Positions 53,516-62,112 of a stretch of DNA of 64,000 bases are shown here, in pieces. The notes below the pieces were generated by a model. That model made no database searches. It was given only the letters and a program-made list of their open reading frames with translations, and had not been told where the DNA came from. A program made the position numbers and the translations under genes. The stretch's first letter is position 1. Each line of letters opens with the position of its first letter. Where the stretch lies: the NCBI GenBank assembly GCA_944386685.1, contig CALXCA010000006.1:17342-81341 (forward strand). The letters run 5' to 3'. This DNA is from an uncultured Clostridia bacterium (lineage in GTDB: Bacteria > Bacillota > Clostridia > TANB77 > CAG-508).

Positions 53516-54692
53516 TTGTGTCTGTAGGTAAACCTGTTACACTTGTTTCTAGTTCTATTTCTACATCTGGTGTAATTCCTACTCCATTAATTTTTGTTCT
53601 ATTTGGGGTATAATATTCTTCTATTGTTATTTTTAGTCCCCCTCCATTGCTTAATGAAAGAAATTCTTGTATTACACCTTTTCCATATGTTTTACTTCCA
53701 ACTATTGTTGCTTCATCTAAATCTTTTAAAGCTCCTGCAACTATTTCTGAAGCACTTGCAGAACTTGCATTTACTAAAACAACAATTGGCATATCTATTA
53801 AAACATCTTCTTTTGTTTTTGTTATTTCTTCATTTTTATCTTTATCTACTGTTATTAATATATCTTTTCCTTTTGGAACTATATAGTCTATTATTTGTGT
53901 TGCCTCTTCTACAATTCCGCCTCCATTATCTCTTAAATCTATTATTAAAGATTTTATTCCTTTTTCTTTTAAATCTAAAAATTTATTTTTAAAATCTTCT
54001 GCAACACCCTCATCAAAGCTTGTTATTCCTAAATATCCAATGTCTCCATCAACTATATCTTCATATACTGGATTTGTATTTATATTTCTTCTTTCTACTT
54101 CTATATTTAATGTTTGGTCTTCTCTTAATATCTCTAAAGTTACTTTTGTTCCTTCTTCACCTTTTATAACATTTGATGCTTTAGTTAAATCGTCTCCTGT
54201 ATAGTTTTCTCCATTTATTTTTGTTATAAAGTCTCCAGATTTTATTCCAGCTTCTTCTGCTGGGCTTTCTCTAATTGGTGCAATTACTTGAATTAAATTT
54301 TTCTCTGTATTTATAGTCATATAAATTCCTATACCTACATAATTTCCCATAATTGCTTCTGTGTATTCTTCCATTTCATCAGCAGGAACATATTGAGTAT
54401 ATGGATCTCCTAAAGATGCAACATAGCCCTCTATTGCTCCTTCTATTGATTTTTTTTCATCAATTTCGTATAAATATTTATCATTTATTAAATCTTCTAT
54501 TGTTTCTAGAGATTTTTGTAAACTACTACTTCCTTGAAATATTGATGTAATAGAGTTATTTGTAGTACCATCTTTTTCTAATTGATTACTAATAAAAATA
54601 CTTGTAAGTATAAATGTAATAAATGCTGTTAATAATACAAGCATTATTCCTTTATAAAATCTTTGTCTTTTTACATAACTATTTTCTTCCAT
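53469..54692 (-). CDS. ctpA: S41 carboxy-terminal processing protease
   Basis: A 407-residue CtpA/CtpB-like serine protease outside the membrane. One N-terminal membrane segment (about 14-33), the GYVASLGDPYTQYVPADEME region, a PDZ domain (VGIGIYMTINTEKN, SPAEEAGIKSGDFITKINGE), and the S41 catalytic region with the SLIIDLRDNGGG strand, Ser in NASSASASEIVAGALKD near residue 311 and Lys in GSKTYGKGVIQ near residue 336. The ribosome site is distant and weak. Next to M23 hydrolase genes, as in many Gram-positives. Confidence 0.94.
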   Translation of the reverse strand: MEENSYVKRQRFYKGIMLVLLTAFITFILTSIFISNQLEKDGTTNNSITSIFQGSSSLQKSLETIEDLINDKYLYEIDEKKSIEGAIEGYVASLGDPYTQYVPADEMEEYTEAIMGNYVGIGIYMTINTEKNLIQVIAPIRESPAEEAGIKSGDFITKINGENYTGDDLTKASNVIKGEEGTKVTLEILREDQTLNIEVERRNINTNPVYEDIVDGDIGYLGITSFDEGVAEDFKNKFLDLKEKGIKSLIIDLRDNGGGIVEEATQIIDYIVPKGKDILITVDKDKNEEITKTKEDVLIDMPIVVLVNASSASASEIVAGALKDLDEATIVGSKTYGKGVIQEFLSLSNGGGLKITIEEYYTPNRTKINGVGITPDVEIELETSVTGLPTDTNDTQLNKAKEILHQQ

Positions 54693-54841
54693 TTTGTTAT
54701 TTTCAGCCTCTTAAAGACTTATTCCTCCTTTTAAATTTATTACATTAAATATAGCAATCTATTCTACTACATATGTTTTTAAATCAAAATCGTATTTTAT
54801 TAAAATTATAATATACTATATCTAACTTTTTTATTAGCTTT

Positions 54842-56020
54842 TTATGGCAAATATGGTAATGGATTTACTGATCTACCTCCAACTTTTACCTCAAAATGTA
54901 AGTGATTTCCTGTTGAATTTCCTGTACTTCCAACTGTTCCAATAATTTGACCTTGAACTACTTTGTCATCTTCTTTTACTTTTCTAGAACCTGCTAACAT
55001 GTGTGCATATAATGTCATTGTTCCATCATGATGGTTTATAACAACATATTCTCCGTAGCTTCTATATGTACCATTTGGATTTTTTAATGCTTTTGATATA
55101 ACTACTGTACCATCTTTTACTGCAACAACATTTTTCCCTGTAACATTTATATTAACATCTACTCCAGTATGTCCCGGATATGATGGATATGTTTTGTTGT
55201 TAATATTTGCTCTTGTTAATCCCTGTACTGGGAATATGTATCCACTTGCACTTGGTGTACTAGATATATTTACAGAGTTTTTCTTTGCTTCTTCTTCTGC
55301 AATTCTTTTTAATTCTCTTTCTATTTCTGCTTTGTCTTTTTCGAATTGTTCTATTTCTTCTTGATTTTTCTTTTCTTGTTCTGTTAATTGTTCTGCATAT
55401 TTTTCTTTTTCTTCTTTCATACTTGTTAAAGATACTTGTTTTGCTTTTTGCTGTGTTAATGATGTATCTAATTCTTTTTTGTCTGACTCTAATTCTGCTT
55501 TATCTGCTTCTAATTGTTCTTTTTGCTCTATAACAGATTGCATAAATTCTTTATCATATTCAACTAATTCTTGTGCTAAATAGTAATTTGCAAGAAATTC
55601 TGTCATACTAGATGATGTTAAAAATATTTCTAAGAATGATGTATCTCCACTCTTATATAATGCTAATAGTCTTGCATCTAATAAAGCTTCTTGTTTATTA
55701 TATTCTTCTGTTTTCTGTTGTATGTCTTTTTCGCTCTGATCTATTTTTTCTTGTAAATTATCTACCTTTGTTTCTAAGTCTTCTATTTCTTTTTCTACAT
55801 CAGAAATCTGGTATATTAAATTTTCTACAGTTTTCATTGCTTCTGAACGATTGTCTTGAATTTCTTCTTGCTCTTTTTGTAATTGTTCTATTTTGTCTTG
55901 TGTATCAGACATTTCATCTTGTAATGCACTTTTTGAGCTAGCTGAATAAACAATTGTGTTTTGCATTATTAGTATTAAAGATAGGCTTATTATTAATAAA
56001 TTAAGAATTATTTTGTTCAT
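54842..56020 (-). CDS. Secreted coiled-coil M23 peptidase (EnvC/PcsB-like), second
   Basis: A protein of about 392 residues. Signal sequence (NLLIISLSLILIMQNTIVYS), a long coiled coil (about 30-245; KIEQLQKEQEEIQDNRSEAM and later units), then the M23 LytM domain with SYPGHTGVDVNINV (zinc His, Asp), VINHHDGTMTLYAHM and STGNSTGNHLHFEV (HxH). All zinc ligands are present. The start at 56020 overlaps the upstream gene by 20 bp; a longer reading frame into the upstream gene is rejected. The coiled coil is the element FtsEX acts on in PcsB and CwlO systems. Confidence 0.9.
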   Translation of the reverse strand: MNKIILNLLIISLSLILIMQNTIVYSASSKSALQDEMSDTQDKIEQLQKEQEEIQDNRSEAMKTVENLIYQISDVEKEIEDLETKVDNLQEKIDQSEKDIQQKTEEYNKQEALLDARLLALYKSGDTSFLEIFLTSSSMTEFLANYYLAQELVEYDKEFMQSVIEQKEQLEADKAELESDKKELDTSLTQQKAKQVSLTSMKEEKEKYAEQLTEQEKKNQEEIEQFEKDKAEIERELKRIAEEEAKKNSVNISSTPSASGYIFPVQGLTRANINNKTYPSYPGHTGVDVNINVTGKNVVAVKDGTVVISKALKNPNGTYRSYGEYVVINHHDGTMTLYAHMLAGSRKVKEDDKVVQGQIIGTVGSTGNSTGNHLHFEVKVGGRSVNPLPYLP

Positions 56021-57239
56021 TCTTATCTGTTTGTTCACTGTTTGTAGTTTCACTGGTTGGTTCATTTTTAATTTCTTCAGTTTCTTCATTTTCTTCAATT
56101 CCCTTCTTATAAATTAAATAATCTAATGGATCTACTGTTTGTCCATTAATTCTTATTTCGAAATGTGCATGTGGTCCTGTAGAATATCCTGTTGAACCTA
56201 CTTTTAGTACTTCATCTCCAGCATTTACTTCATCTCCTACTTGCACTAGAATTTCACTTCCATGTGCATATAGTGTTTGTACTCCTCCTCCATGGTCTAT
56301 TATTACCATGTTTCCATATGCTCTATTAAATGTAGCTTTAGAAACAACCCCTTTTGCTGCTGCTACAAATGGTGTTCCTATTCCTGCACTAATGTCCACT
56401 CCTGTATGTAATTTGTATGCTCCTGTTATTGGATGGACTCTCATTCCATATAATGATGTTAATGATGTGTGTCCTGGCACTGGCCATGTAAATGCTCCTC
56501 CAATATAACTTTCACTTATACTTTCTGATGCTAAAAATCTAATTTCTGCTTCAATTTCTGCTACTTGTGTATTATATTCATCTATTTGTGCTTGTAATTG
56601 CTGTTCTTCTGTAGTTAGTTTTGATAAATAAAACTCTCGTTTTTTTCTCATATTTTGAAGAACTTGTGATTTTTTTTGATATGTTTGTTTGTTTTCTATT
56701 GATTGTTTTCTTTTTTCTTCTAGTATTTGTTTTGTAGTTTCTATTTCTATCTTTTGTTTTCTAGCATTTTCTAAAAGTTCTGTGTCATATTTGTTTAAAT
56801 CTATTAATGCATAATATGTTGTTAAAAAATCATTCACATTTGTTGCTGTAAGTAATATATCCAAAAATTGTAAATCTGTTGATTTGTACATTTCTACAAG
56901 TCTACTGTCTATTAGACTTTGTAAACTGTCATATTCAGCTTGAATTTTTTCTAATTTTTTCTCATTTTCTGTAATTTCTTCATTTATTTTGTCTATATCT
57001 TCTTTTATTTTGTTTGTTTCATCTTCATATTGGGCTAATTCTGTATTTAAGTTCTGAAGTTCTGCCATGTTTTCCGAAACTTGTTCTTGAACTGCTTGTA
57101 GCCTATTATTTGTTTCTGTTAAGTTTTTTGTGATCTCATTTGATTGTTCTTGTAATTCGTCTATACTTGTAGAATATGCACAAATACATGGAATTGTTAT
57201 TATTAATATTAAAAATATTGCTAAAACACGTTTGTGCAT
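56001..57239 (-). CDS. Secreted coiled-coil M23 peptidase (EnvC/PcsB-like), first
   Basis: A 412-residue paralog of the next gene: signal peptide (KRVLAIFLILIITIPCICAY), a coiled coil (about 27-235) and an M23 domain with KLHTGVDISAGIG, VIDHGGGVQTLYAHG and TGYSTGPHAHFEIRI. An acidic/Asn-rich C-terminal tail (NEETEEIKNEPTSETTNSEQ) is not in the paralog. It lies just downstream of ftsX, so it is likely to be switched on by FtsEX at division; two copies may split the work between septal and lateral wall (inference). Confidence 0.91.
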   Translation of the reverse strand: MHKRVLAIFLILIITIPCICAYSTSIDELQEQSNEITKNLTETNNRLQAVQEQVSENMAELQNLNTELAQYEDETNKIKEDIDKINEEITENEKKLEKIQAEYDSLQSLIDSRLVEMYKSTDLQFLDILLTATNVNDFLTTYYALIDLNKYDTELLENARKQKIEIETTKQILEEKRKQSIENKQTYQKKSQVLQNMRKKREFYLSKLTTEEQQLQAQIDEYNTQVAEIEAEIRFLASESISESYIGGAFTWPVPGHTSLTSLYGMRVHPITGAYKLHTGVDISAGIGTPFVAAAKGVVSKATFNRAYGNMVIIDHGGGVQTLYAHGSEILVQVGDEVNAGDEVLKVGSTGYSTGPHAHFEIRINGQTVDPLDYLIYKKGIEENEETEEIKNEPTSETTNSEQTDKNEQNNS

Positions 57240-57374
57240 ATTTCCACTCCCTTTCTGTTATACATCAAAATCATTTTTATTAATATTTACTTTTGTTTCT
57301 ATTTGTTCTTACTACTGCTTTGTGATTTTATAATGTTATTAAATTAATATTCTACTATTTTTTATTCACTTATT

Positions 57375-58268
57375 TTATACATCTAAGTATTTTTTCATTG
57401 ATATTCCACTTCCTATTGCTCCTATACCAATTCCTAAACCTAAATATACAACTAAAATTAATTCAAACATATTTGAAAAGTCTATTAATTGCCAATTTGC
57501 TAATTCTAAGAATGTTGTTCCTGAAAGTCTTCCTGCAATATATGTATATGATAATCCTATAATTCCAACAGAAATTAATCCTGCAAGAACTCCTATTATT
57601 ACACCCTCTACTAAAAATGGCCATCTAATAAAACTATTTGTAGCTCCTACATATTTCATAATAGATATTTCTTTTCTTCTTGCATGTACTGTTAGTTTTA
57701 TTGTATTTGCTATTATTGCAGTTGAAATAATTATTAATAATACTAAAATTACCCATGTAACAATTTTTACACCTTTTGCTAATCTAATAATTTGTTCTAT
57801 TGTTGGATTACTTGAACGTATGTCATCAACATTTGGTATTTGTCTTAAACTTTCTTGAACAGAATTATTTAGTTCCAAATCTGTTAATGTTACTTCATAT
57901 GATGCTGGAAATATATTTCTTTCTATATATCCTGCCATTAGTTCGTCTCCAAACTTTTCTCTCATGGTTTCCAGTCCTTCTTCTTTTGAAATATATTTTG
58001 CATCTCTAACTCCATCAATTTCTAATATGTCTTTTCCAACTTGTTCTATTTCTTCATCTGTTGCTGTATTTATTACAAATACTCTAATTCCTTGTGCATC
58101 TGCAACACTTTTTACAAATGCATTTATATTTTCTCCTATTACAAAAAATAATCCAAAAATCAACATTGTTGCTATCATAATCATTAAACATGATATTGTT
58201 GATTTTTTGTTTTTAAATAAGTTTTGTATTCCTTCTTTTAATAAATAGCTTATAACATTAAATCTCAC
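57375..58268 (-). CDS. ftsX: Cell-division ABC transporter permease FtsX
   Basis: A protein of about 297 residues with four membrane segments: one at the N-terminus (STISCLMIMIATMLIFGLFF), then an extracytoplasmic domain (about 60-170; IRVFVINTATDEEIEQVGKD, YISKEEGLETMREKFGD) and three C-terminal segments with ARRKEISIMKYVGATNSFIR between them, the FtsX coupling signature. A GTG at 58268 sits at good distance from AAGGTGG; ATG or longer starts up to 58292 are also possible. Overlaps the ftsE stop by 11 bp. Confidence 0.93.
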   Translation of the reverse strand: MRFNVISYLLKEGIQNLFKNKKSTISCLMIMIATMLIFGLFFVIGENINAFVKSVADAQGIRVFVINTATDEEIEQVGKDILEIDGVRDAKYISKEEGLETMREKFGDELMAGYIERNIFPASYEVTLTDLELNNSVQESLRQIPNVDDIRSSNPTIEQIIRLAKGVKIVTWVILVLLIIISTAIIANTIKLTVHARRKEISIMKYVGATNSFIRWPFLVEGVIIGVLAGLISVGIIGLSYTYIAGRLSGTTFLELANWQLIDFSNMFELILVVYLGLGIGIGAIGSGISMKKYLDV

Positions 58269-58944
58269 AATCATACCCACCTTTTTTATCATCTTTAACT
58301 ATTACACCTTTATTGATGTGTATAACTCTTTTTTTCATTTGGTCTACTATGTCTTTGGCGTGTGTTGCTACTACTACTGTTGTTCCTCTTAAATTTATTT
58401 CGTTTAATAAATTCATAATATCCCATGCTGTGTCTGGGTCTAAATTTCCTGTAGGCTCATCTGCTATTATCATTGATGGATTATTTACTAATGCTCTTGC
58501 AAGTGCTACTCTTTGTTGCTCTCCTCCTGATAATTCATTTGGATACATTTTTGCTTTTTTACTTAATCCTACAAGTGATAATACCATTGGTACTTGTCTA
58601 CGTATATGTCTTGGTGTTGCTTTTACTATATACATAGCAAATGCAACATTTTCGTAAACAGTTTTATCTGGTAATAATCTAAAGTCCTGAAAAACAACTC
58701 CCATACTTCTTCTTAAATATGGTACTCTACTTTGTTTTAAAAATGTTGTGTCTTTTCCATTTATTATAATATTTCCACTTGTTGGTTCTTCTTCTTTTAA
58801 TATTAATTTTATTAATGTAGATTTTCCACTTCCAGAGCTTCCTACAAGAAAGGCAAATTCTCCTTTATCTATTTTAAAATTAGCATTTTTAACAGCTTCT
58901 GTTCCTGTTCCATATTTTTTGCTAACATTTCTAAATTCTATCAT
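58258..58944 (-). CDS. ftsE: Cell-division ATP-binding protein FtsE
   Basis: A 228-residue ABC ATPase. Walker A LVGSSGSGKSTLIKLIL near residue 35, signature LSGGEQQRVALARALVN near residue 137, Walker B MIIADEPTGNLD near residue 159 and the H-loop VVVATHAKD. I start at the ATG at 58944 (MIEFRNVSKKYG), the usual FtsE length; the frame runs about 33 codons further up, but that part translates the GTACCGGTTCT repeats. Confidence 0.96.
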   Translation of the reverse strand: MIEFRNVSKKYGTGTEAVKNANFKIDKGEFAFLVGSSGSGKSTLIKLILKEEEPTSGNIIINGKDTTFLKQSRVPYLRRSMGVVFQDFRLLPDKTVYENVAFAMYIVKATPRHIRRQVPMVLSLVGLSKKAKMYPNELSGGEQQRVALARALVNNPSMIIADEPTGNLDPDTAWDIMNLLNEINLRGTTVVVATHAKDIVDQMKKRVIHINKGVIVKDDKKGGYDCEI

Positions 58945-58970
58945 TTTCATTTCCCCTTTAAGGCAATTTT

Positions 58971-59059
58971 GTACCGGTTCTATTTTTTCCCTTTTTATTG
59001 TAAAAAAAGTACCGGTTCTATTTTTTTCTTTTTCTTTTGACAATTTTGTATCAGTTTTA
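58971..59059 (+). repeat. GTACCGGTTCTA direct repeats upstream of ftsE
   Basis: Three units, GTACCGGTTCTA (58971-58982), GTACCGGTTCTA (59009-59020) and the decayed GTATCAGTTTTA (59048-59059), each followed by a T-run, with a period of 38-39 bp. The same words make up the inverted repeat at 48017-48175. Most of this 368-bp gap consists of these repeats and the next hairpin; I see no clear ftsE promoter. Confidence 0.75.
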
Positions 59060-59142
59060 TTTTTTTAATTTTTTTGTCATATTTTTATGGTTTCATTCTT
59101 TTTTATCATACCAATAATATCATTTTTTTGCAATAGTAAAAA

Positions 59143-59167
59143 GACAAAATTTTTGTGAAATTTTGCC
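59143..59167 (-). terminator. Terminator of the Alg13/Alg14 pair
   Basis: GACAAAATTT (59143-59152) pairs with AAATTTTGCC (59158-59167); minus-strand tail CTTTTT. About 145 bp after the Alg13-like stop codon. Confidence 0.5.
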
Positions 59168-59312
59168 CTTTTTTCTTACTTTTTTTCTGTTTTGTAAATT
59201 TTTTGTAACTTTTTTTATTTATATATTTTTTAATCCAATTTTATTGTATTAATTATTCTACAACAACACACAAATAATTAAAAATTATATTCTAATATAA
59301 TGATATAAATAT

Positions 59313-59792
59313 TTAATTATTATCAATAAAATCCTCTACTAATTTTAAAATGTTTCCAGTATTTTTAACATATTTTTGTGGCTTAAAATTTTTTGCTTTT
59401 TCAAGTGCCTTTCCTAATTCTTCAACACTATGTATTCCTATAATATAACCTTTTTCATTAAATGAATCTATTATTTCAATTTGATGGTCATTTACATGTT
59501 CATTATATTTTTTTAATCTAGGAATTGCAATTACTTTTTTTCCTTTAGTTATAGCTGTTATAATTGAACCTACTCCTCCATGTGTTATTACTAAATTTGC
59601 TTGGTCTATTAATTTGTTAAATTCATCTTGTGGAATTTCTTTTATAAGTTTCATTTGTTTTGAGTCAAATTTTGTATACCCATTTTGTACTATAACTTCT
59701 TCTTTAATATTTCCATTATCAATATTTTTTTGAACTTCTTCTAATAATCTATGAAAACTATTATTTTGTGTTCCTAAAGTAACTAATATCAA
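59313..59792 (-). CDS. Alg13-like glycosyltransferase catalytic subunit
   Basis: A 159-residue protein that is the C-terminal half of a GT-B (GT28) enzyme. ILVTLGTQNNSFHRLLEEVQ at the start and LVITHGGVGSIITAITKGKK near residue 88 with the nucleotide-sugar-binding HGG, then AIPRLKKYNEHVNDHQIEI. In yeast and in bacterial EpsE/PssE-type pairs it binds the donor, while the Alg14-like partner binds the lipid. Donor probably UDP-hexose or UDP-HexNAc. Confidence 0.9.
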   Translation of the reverse strand: MILVTLGTQNNSFHRLLEEVQKNIDNGNIKEEVIVQNGYTKFDSKQMKLIKEIPQDEFNKLIDQANLVITHGGVGSIITAITKGKKVIAIPRLKKYNEHVNDHQIEIIDSFNEKGYIIGIHSVEELGKALEKAKNFKPQKYVKNTGNILKLVEDFIDNN

Positions 59793-59884
59793 TATATTAC
59801 TCCTCCTTATATTTTGGATGTTTTTTAATCTAATTATCTTGAATATTATACATGCAAATACTTTTATTATTTAGTCCTATGAAA

Positions 59885-60364
59885 TTAATATATTGCTCCT
59901 CCATACACAGCTTTTGGATATAATTTAAGTAGTTCTTCCCATTGGACAATAAACAAATCTGCAATAGGATAAATTAATCTTCCAGTAGCAGTTTTTCTAT
60001 TTCTGTTTGCAAATGTTTCTATATAAATTATTTTGCTTCCAAATAATTTGCCTAAATAACACATTGGTCCTGCTGTATGTGTTCCTGTTGTAACTATATA
60101 TTGAGGTCTTAATTTAAAATAAAAGTAAATTGTTTTAAAACATAAAAATGTATAAATAAAAATATATCTAAACAATTTCTGCCTTGTTCCATATGGCAAA
60201 AACATTATTTTATTACCATACTTTTCTTTCAATTTTTTTGTTGTTCCATCTTTTTCTGTTATTATATGATAATCATATTTTTCAAATAATGGCTTTAATT
60301 GTTGTAATTCATTAAAATGTCCACCTGTACTTGAAATAAATAAAACTCTTTTCTTTTTTTCCAT
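59885..60364 (-). CDS. Alg14-like glycosyltransferase membrane subunit
   Basis: A 159-residue partner of the next gene. KRVLFISSTGGHFNELQQL at the start, YHIITEKDGTTKK, a hydrophobic helix (FIYTFLCFKTIYFYF), TTGTHTAGPMCYLGKLFGSK near residue 100, IYIETFANRNRKTATG and FIVQWEELLKLYPKAVYGG. The ATG at 60364 follows AGAGGA; the frame is open for another 80 codons upstream but only through the GGGGTCGGTCC tandem array. It sits far from the glycan superlocus and may build a separate glycan. Confidence 0.9.
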   Translation of the reverse strand: MEKKKRVLFISSTGGHFNELQQLKPLFEKYDYHIITEKDGTTKKLKEKYGNKIMFLPYGTRQKLFRYIFIYTFLCFKTIYFYFKLRPQYIVTTGTHTAGPMCYLGKLFGSKIIYIETFANRNRKTATGRLIYPIADLFIVQWEELLKLYPKAVYGGAIY

Positions 60365-60388
60365 TATATAATCCTCTTTCTTTTGGTT

Positions 60389-60487
60389 GGGGTCGGTCCC
60401 TTTTTCTATTGGGGTCGGTCCCTTTTTTTGCTGGGGTCGGTCCTTTTTTTTGCTGGGGTCGGTCCCTTTTTCTATTGGGGTCGGTCC
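60389..60487 (+). repeat. 22-bp tandem array of GGGGTCGGTCC
   Basis: Five copies of GGGGTCGGTCC begin at 60389, 60411, 60433, 60455 and 60477, exactly 22 bp apart. The T-rich remainder alternates between forms ending CTATT and forms ending TGCT. Lies upstream of the Alg14-like start codon. Confidence 0.92.
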
Positions 60488-60682
60488 TAAAATCAAACCA
60501 AATATATAAATTGTTTTGAAATACCGCGTAAGCGACCAAATGAGCGTAGCGAATGCGATTTGGAGCAACCTACATATTGAAATTCTTTTGTAGGTTGCGA
60601 CACACAAGGTATAAAAAACAATTTATATATTTGGTTTGATTTTAGGACCGACCCCAATAGAAAAAGGGACCGACCCCAGCAA
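60450..60682. repeat. 68-bp perfect inverted repeat
   Basis: Arms 60450-60517 and 60615-60682 are exact reverse complements. Each includes two GGGGTCGGTCC words plus an AT-rich piece (AATCAAACCAAATATATAAA). The right arm ends immediately before the trmB stop codon (60683). The 97-base loop contains a second hairpin, GCAACCTACA (60575-60584) with TGTAGGTTGC, and a CCAAAT/ATTTGG pair. No gene in the loop. Confidence 0.9.
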
Positions 60683-61348
60683 TTAACCCTGTATTTTAGC
60701 AATTAGTGCTTTTATTTTTATGCCTTGCTTGCTAAACATTTTTTCATGTTCTGTTTCTATGTTATTTTCCCATATTGGCTCTTTATGCAAGTCATAACTT
60801 TTTGCTATTATTTTGAAGCCTGCTTCTTCAAAATATCCTAAGCTTGCTCTAAATAAATCATCATCATCTGTTTTAAAATATATTTCTGCATCTTCTGATA
60901 AGAAATTTTTATATTTTTCTAATTGTCTTGTATGTGTTAGCCTCTTTTTTCTATGTTTTCCTTTTGGCCATGGATTGCAAAAATTTATATATATTCGTTT
61001 TATATCATCTTCTTTTGATAATATTAAATCTATTCTTTGTATATCAAATCTTGTTAATATTACATTATCTATTTCTTTTTGTTCTTGACTATATCTTTGT
61101 TCAATTTCTCTTTTTGCTAAGCCTAACATTGCATCAACTAAATCTATTGCTATATAATTTATTTGTGGATTTTGTAATGCTAATTGCGATATAAATTTTC
61201 CTTTTCCACATCCTAGTTCTAAATAAATTGGATTTTCTTTATTTTTAAATTGTTCTTTCCATTTACCTTTTATTTCTTCTGGATTATCTATGTAAAATTT
61301 GCTTGCTTCTAATTCTGGTCTTGCCCATTTTTTTAACCTTATTCTCAT
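60683..61348 (-). CDS. trmB: tRNA (guanine-46-N7)-methyltransferase
   Basis: A 221-residue SAM-dependent enzyme forming m7G46 in t[23 protein letters not shown] at the N-terminus, [19 protein letters not shown] (SAM loop) near residue 44, [13 protein letters not shown], the family signature [19 protein letters not shown] near residue 120, and FKTDDDDLF near residue 158. Start has GGAG. The first 65 bp overlap the end of the DUF5662 gene. Confidence 0.95.
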   Translation of the reverse strand: MRIRLKKWARPELEASKFYIDNPEEIKGKWKEQFKNKENPIYLELGCGKGKFISQLALQNPQINYIAIDLVDAMLGLAKREIEQRYSQEQKEIDNVILTRFDIQRIDLILSKEDDIKRIYINFCNPWPKGKHRKKRLTHTRQLEKYKNFLSEDAEIYFKTDDDDLFRASLGYFEEAGFKIIAKSYDLHKEPIWENNIETEHEKMFSKQGIKIKALIAKIQG

Positions 61349-61907
61349 CTAATTTCTCCGTTCTACTGCAATATTTGTTATATATATTTTTAATATTTTT
61401 CTTTGTAAATGTTTTATTTAGTCCTTCTTTTTCAACTTGAGTAAATACCTCTATCATAAATTTATCCATTTGTGGATTTATTAATTCATTTTCTCTTTCT
61501 TTCATATAATAATTTATTTCTGTACTTGGTGTCCAATTTTTACCCTCATATACAATTCCCGCTGCCATTTTGTCACATACCATTTCTGCAGAATATTTAT
61601 ATGGCATTATTACTGCTTGTTCTGGCAATGCTAAATCTGTCCAATATTCTGGATGATGTTTATTTCTACCTTTATGGTGTAACCATGCTTTTGAATATCC
61701 ATTTTCCATTTTGCATACTATAATAGGGCTTTTATGTCCATTAAAATATTTTACACTTTCCCAAAATTCTTCTGGAGAAAATTTAGAAAAATCATGTAAA
61801 AATCCTCTCCATGGTATTCCTATTTTACAACATAATTTAAATACTACCCATTTATGTTTTAGTACAACTCTTGTATGTTTAAATATATTTATTATTTTCA
61901 AAATCAA
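61284..61907 (-). CDS. DUF5662-family protein
   Basis: A 207-residue protein of unknown function, recognised by [40 protein letters not shown] near residue 38, [16 protein letters not shown] near residue 74 and [21 protein letters not shown] near residue 102. The His/Asp pattern (HD, HH..R..HH) suggests a metal-binding, HD-like helical protein, often phage-linked. TTG start with AAGGAAAG upstream. The C-terminal 22 residues run into trmB and may be non-native. Confidence 0.8.
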   Translation of the reverse strand: MILKIINIFKHTRVVLKHKWVVFKLCCKIGIPWRGFLHDFSKFSPEEFWESVKYFNGHKSPIIVCKMENGYSKAWLHHKGRNKHHPEYWTDLALPEQAVIMPYKYSAEMVCDKMAAGIVYEGKNWTPSTEINYYMKERENELINPQMDKFMIEVFTQVEKEGLNKTFTKKNIKNIYNKYCSRTEKLDENKVKKMGKTRIRSKQILHR

Positions 61908-62067
61908 ATCACTTTCCTTATCTTTTAAAATCTATATGTTTTTATTCTTCTAAAATTTATAAACTTACACACCAAAAATATTTTACAATATAAAACACAA
62001 AATTTCAAGTTATTTAATTGATTTATATATATTTGGGGTTACAGTTCAGTAAGAAATTGTGATATAT

Positions 62068-62096
62068 TTGACTATTTAACCAAAACATTATAAAAT
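62068..62096 (+). promoter_or_regulatory. Promoter of the RluA-family gene
   Basis: Plus strand TTGACT (62068-62073), 17-base spacer, TAAAAT (62091-62096). The start would be near 62103, only about 10 nt before the ATG. The rest of the 200-bp gap has no feature. Confidence 0.65.
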
Positions 62097-62112
62097 ATTT
62101 TTGGTGATTTTA

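Noticed and set aside
56021..56098. Longer N-terminus of the second M23 peptidase
   Set aside because: It is an out-of-frame reading of the preceding gene's tail; the signal peptide begins at 56020.
58945..59043. 33-residue N-terminal extension of FtsE
   Set aside because: It translates the GTACCGGTTCT repeats; FtsE starts at MIEFRNV with AAAGGGG upstream.
60389..60487. CRISPR-like array of 11-bp repeats with 11-bp spacers
   Set aside because: The spacers are T-rich, near-identical and only 11 bp, and no cas genes are present; it is a simple 22-bp tandem repeat.
60365..60607. N-terminal extension of the Alg14-like gene rich in Lys, Asp, Arg and Pro
   Set aside because: It translates the tandem repeat; the ribosome site and family alignment place the start at 60364.
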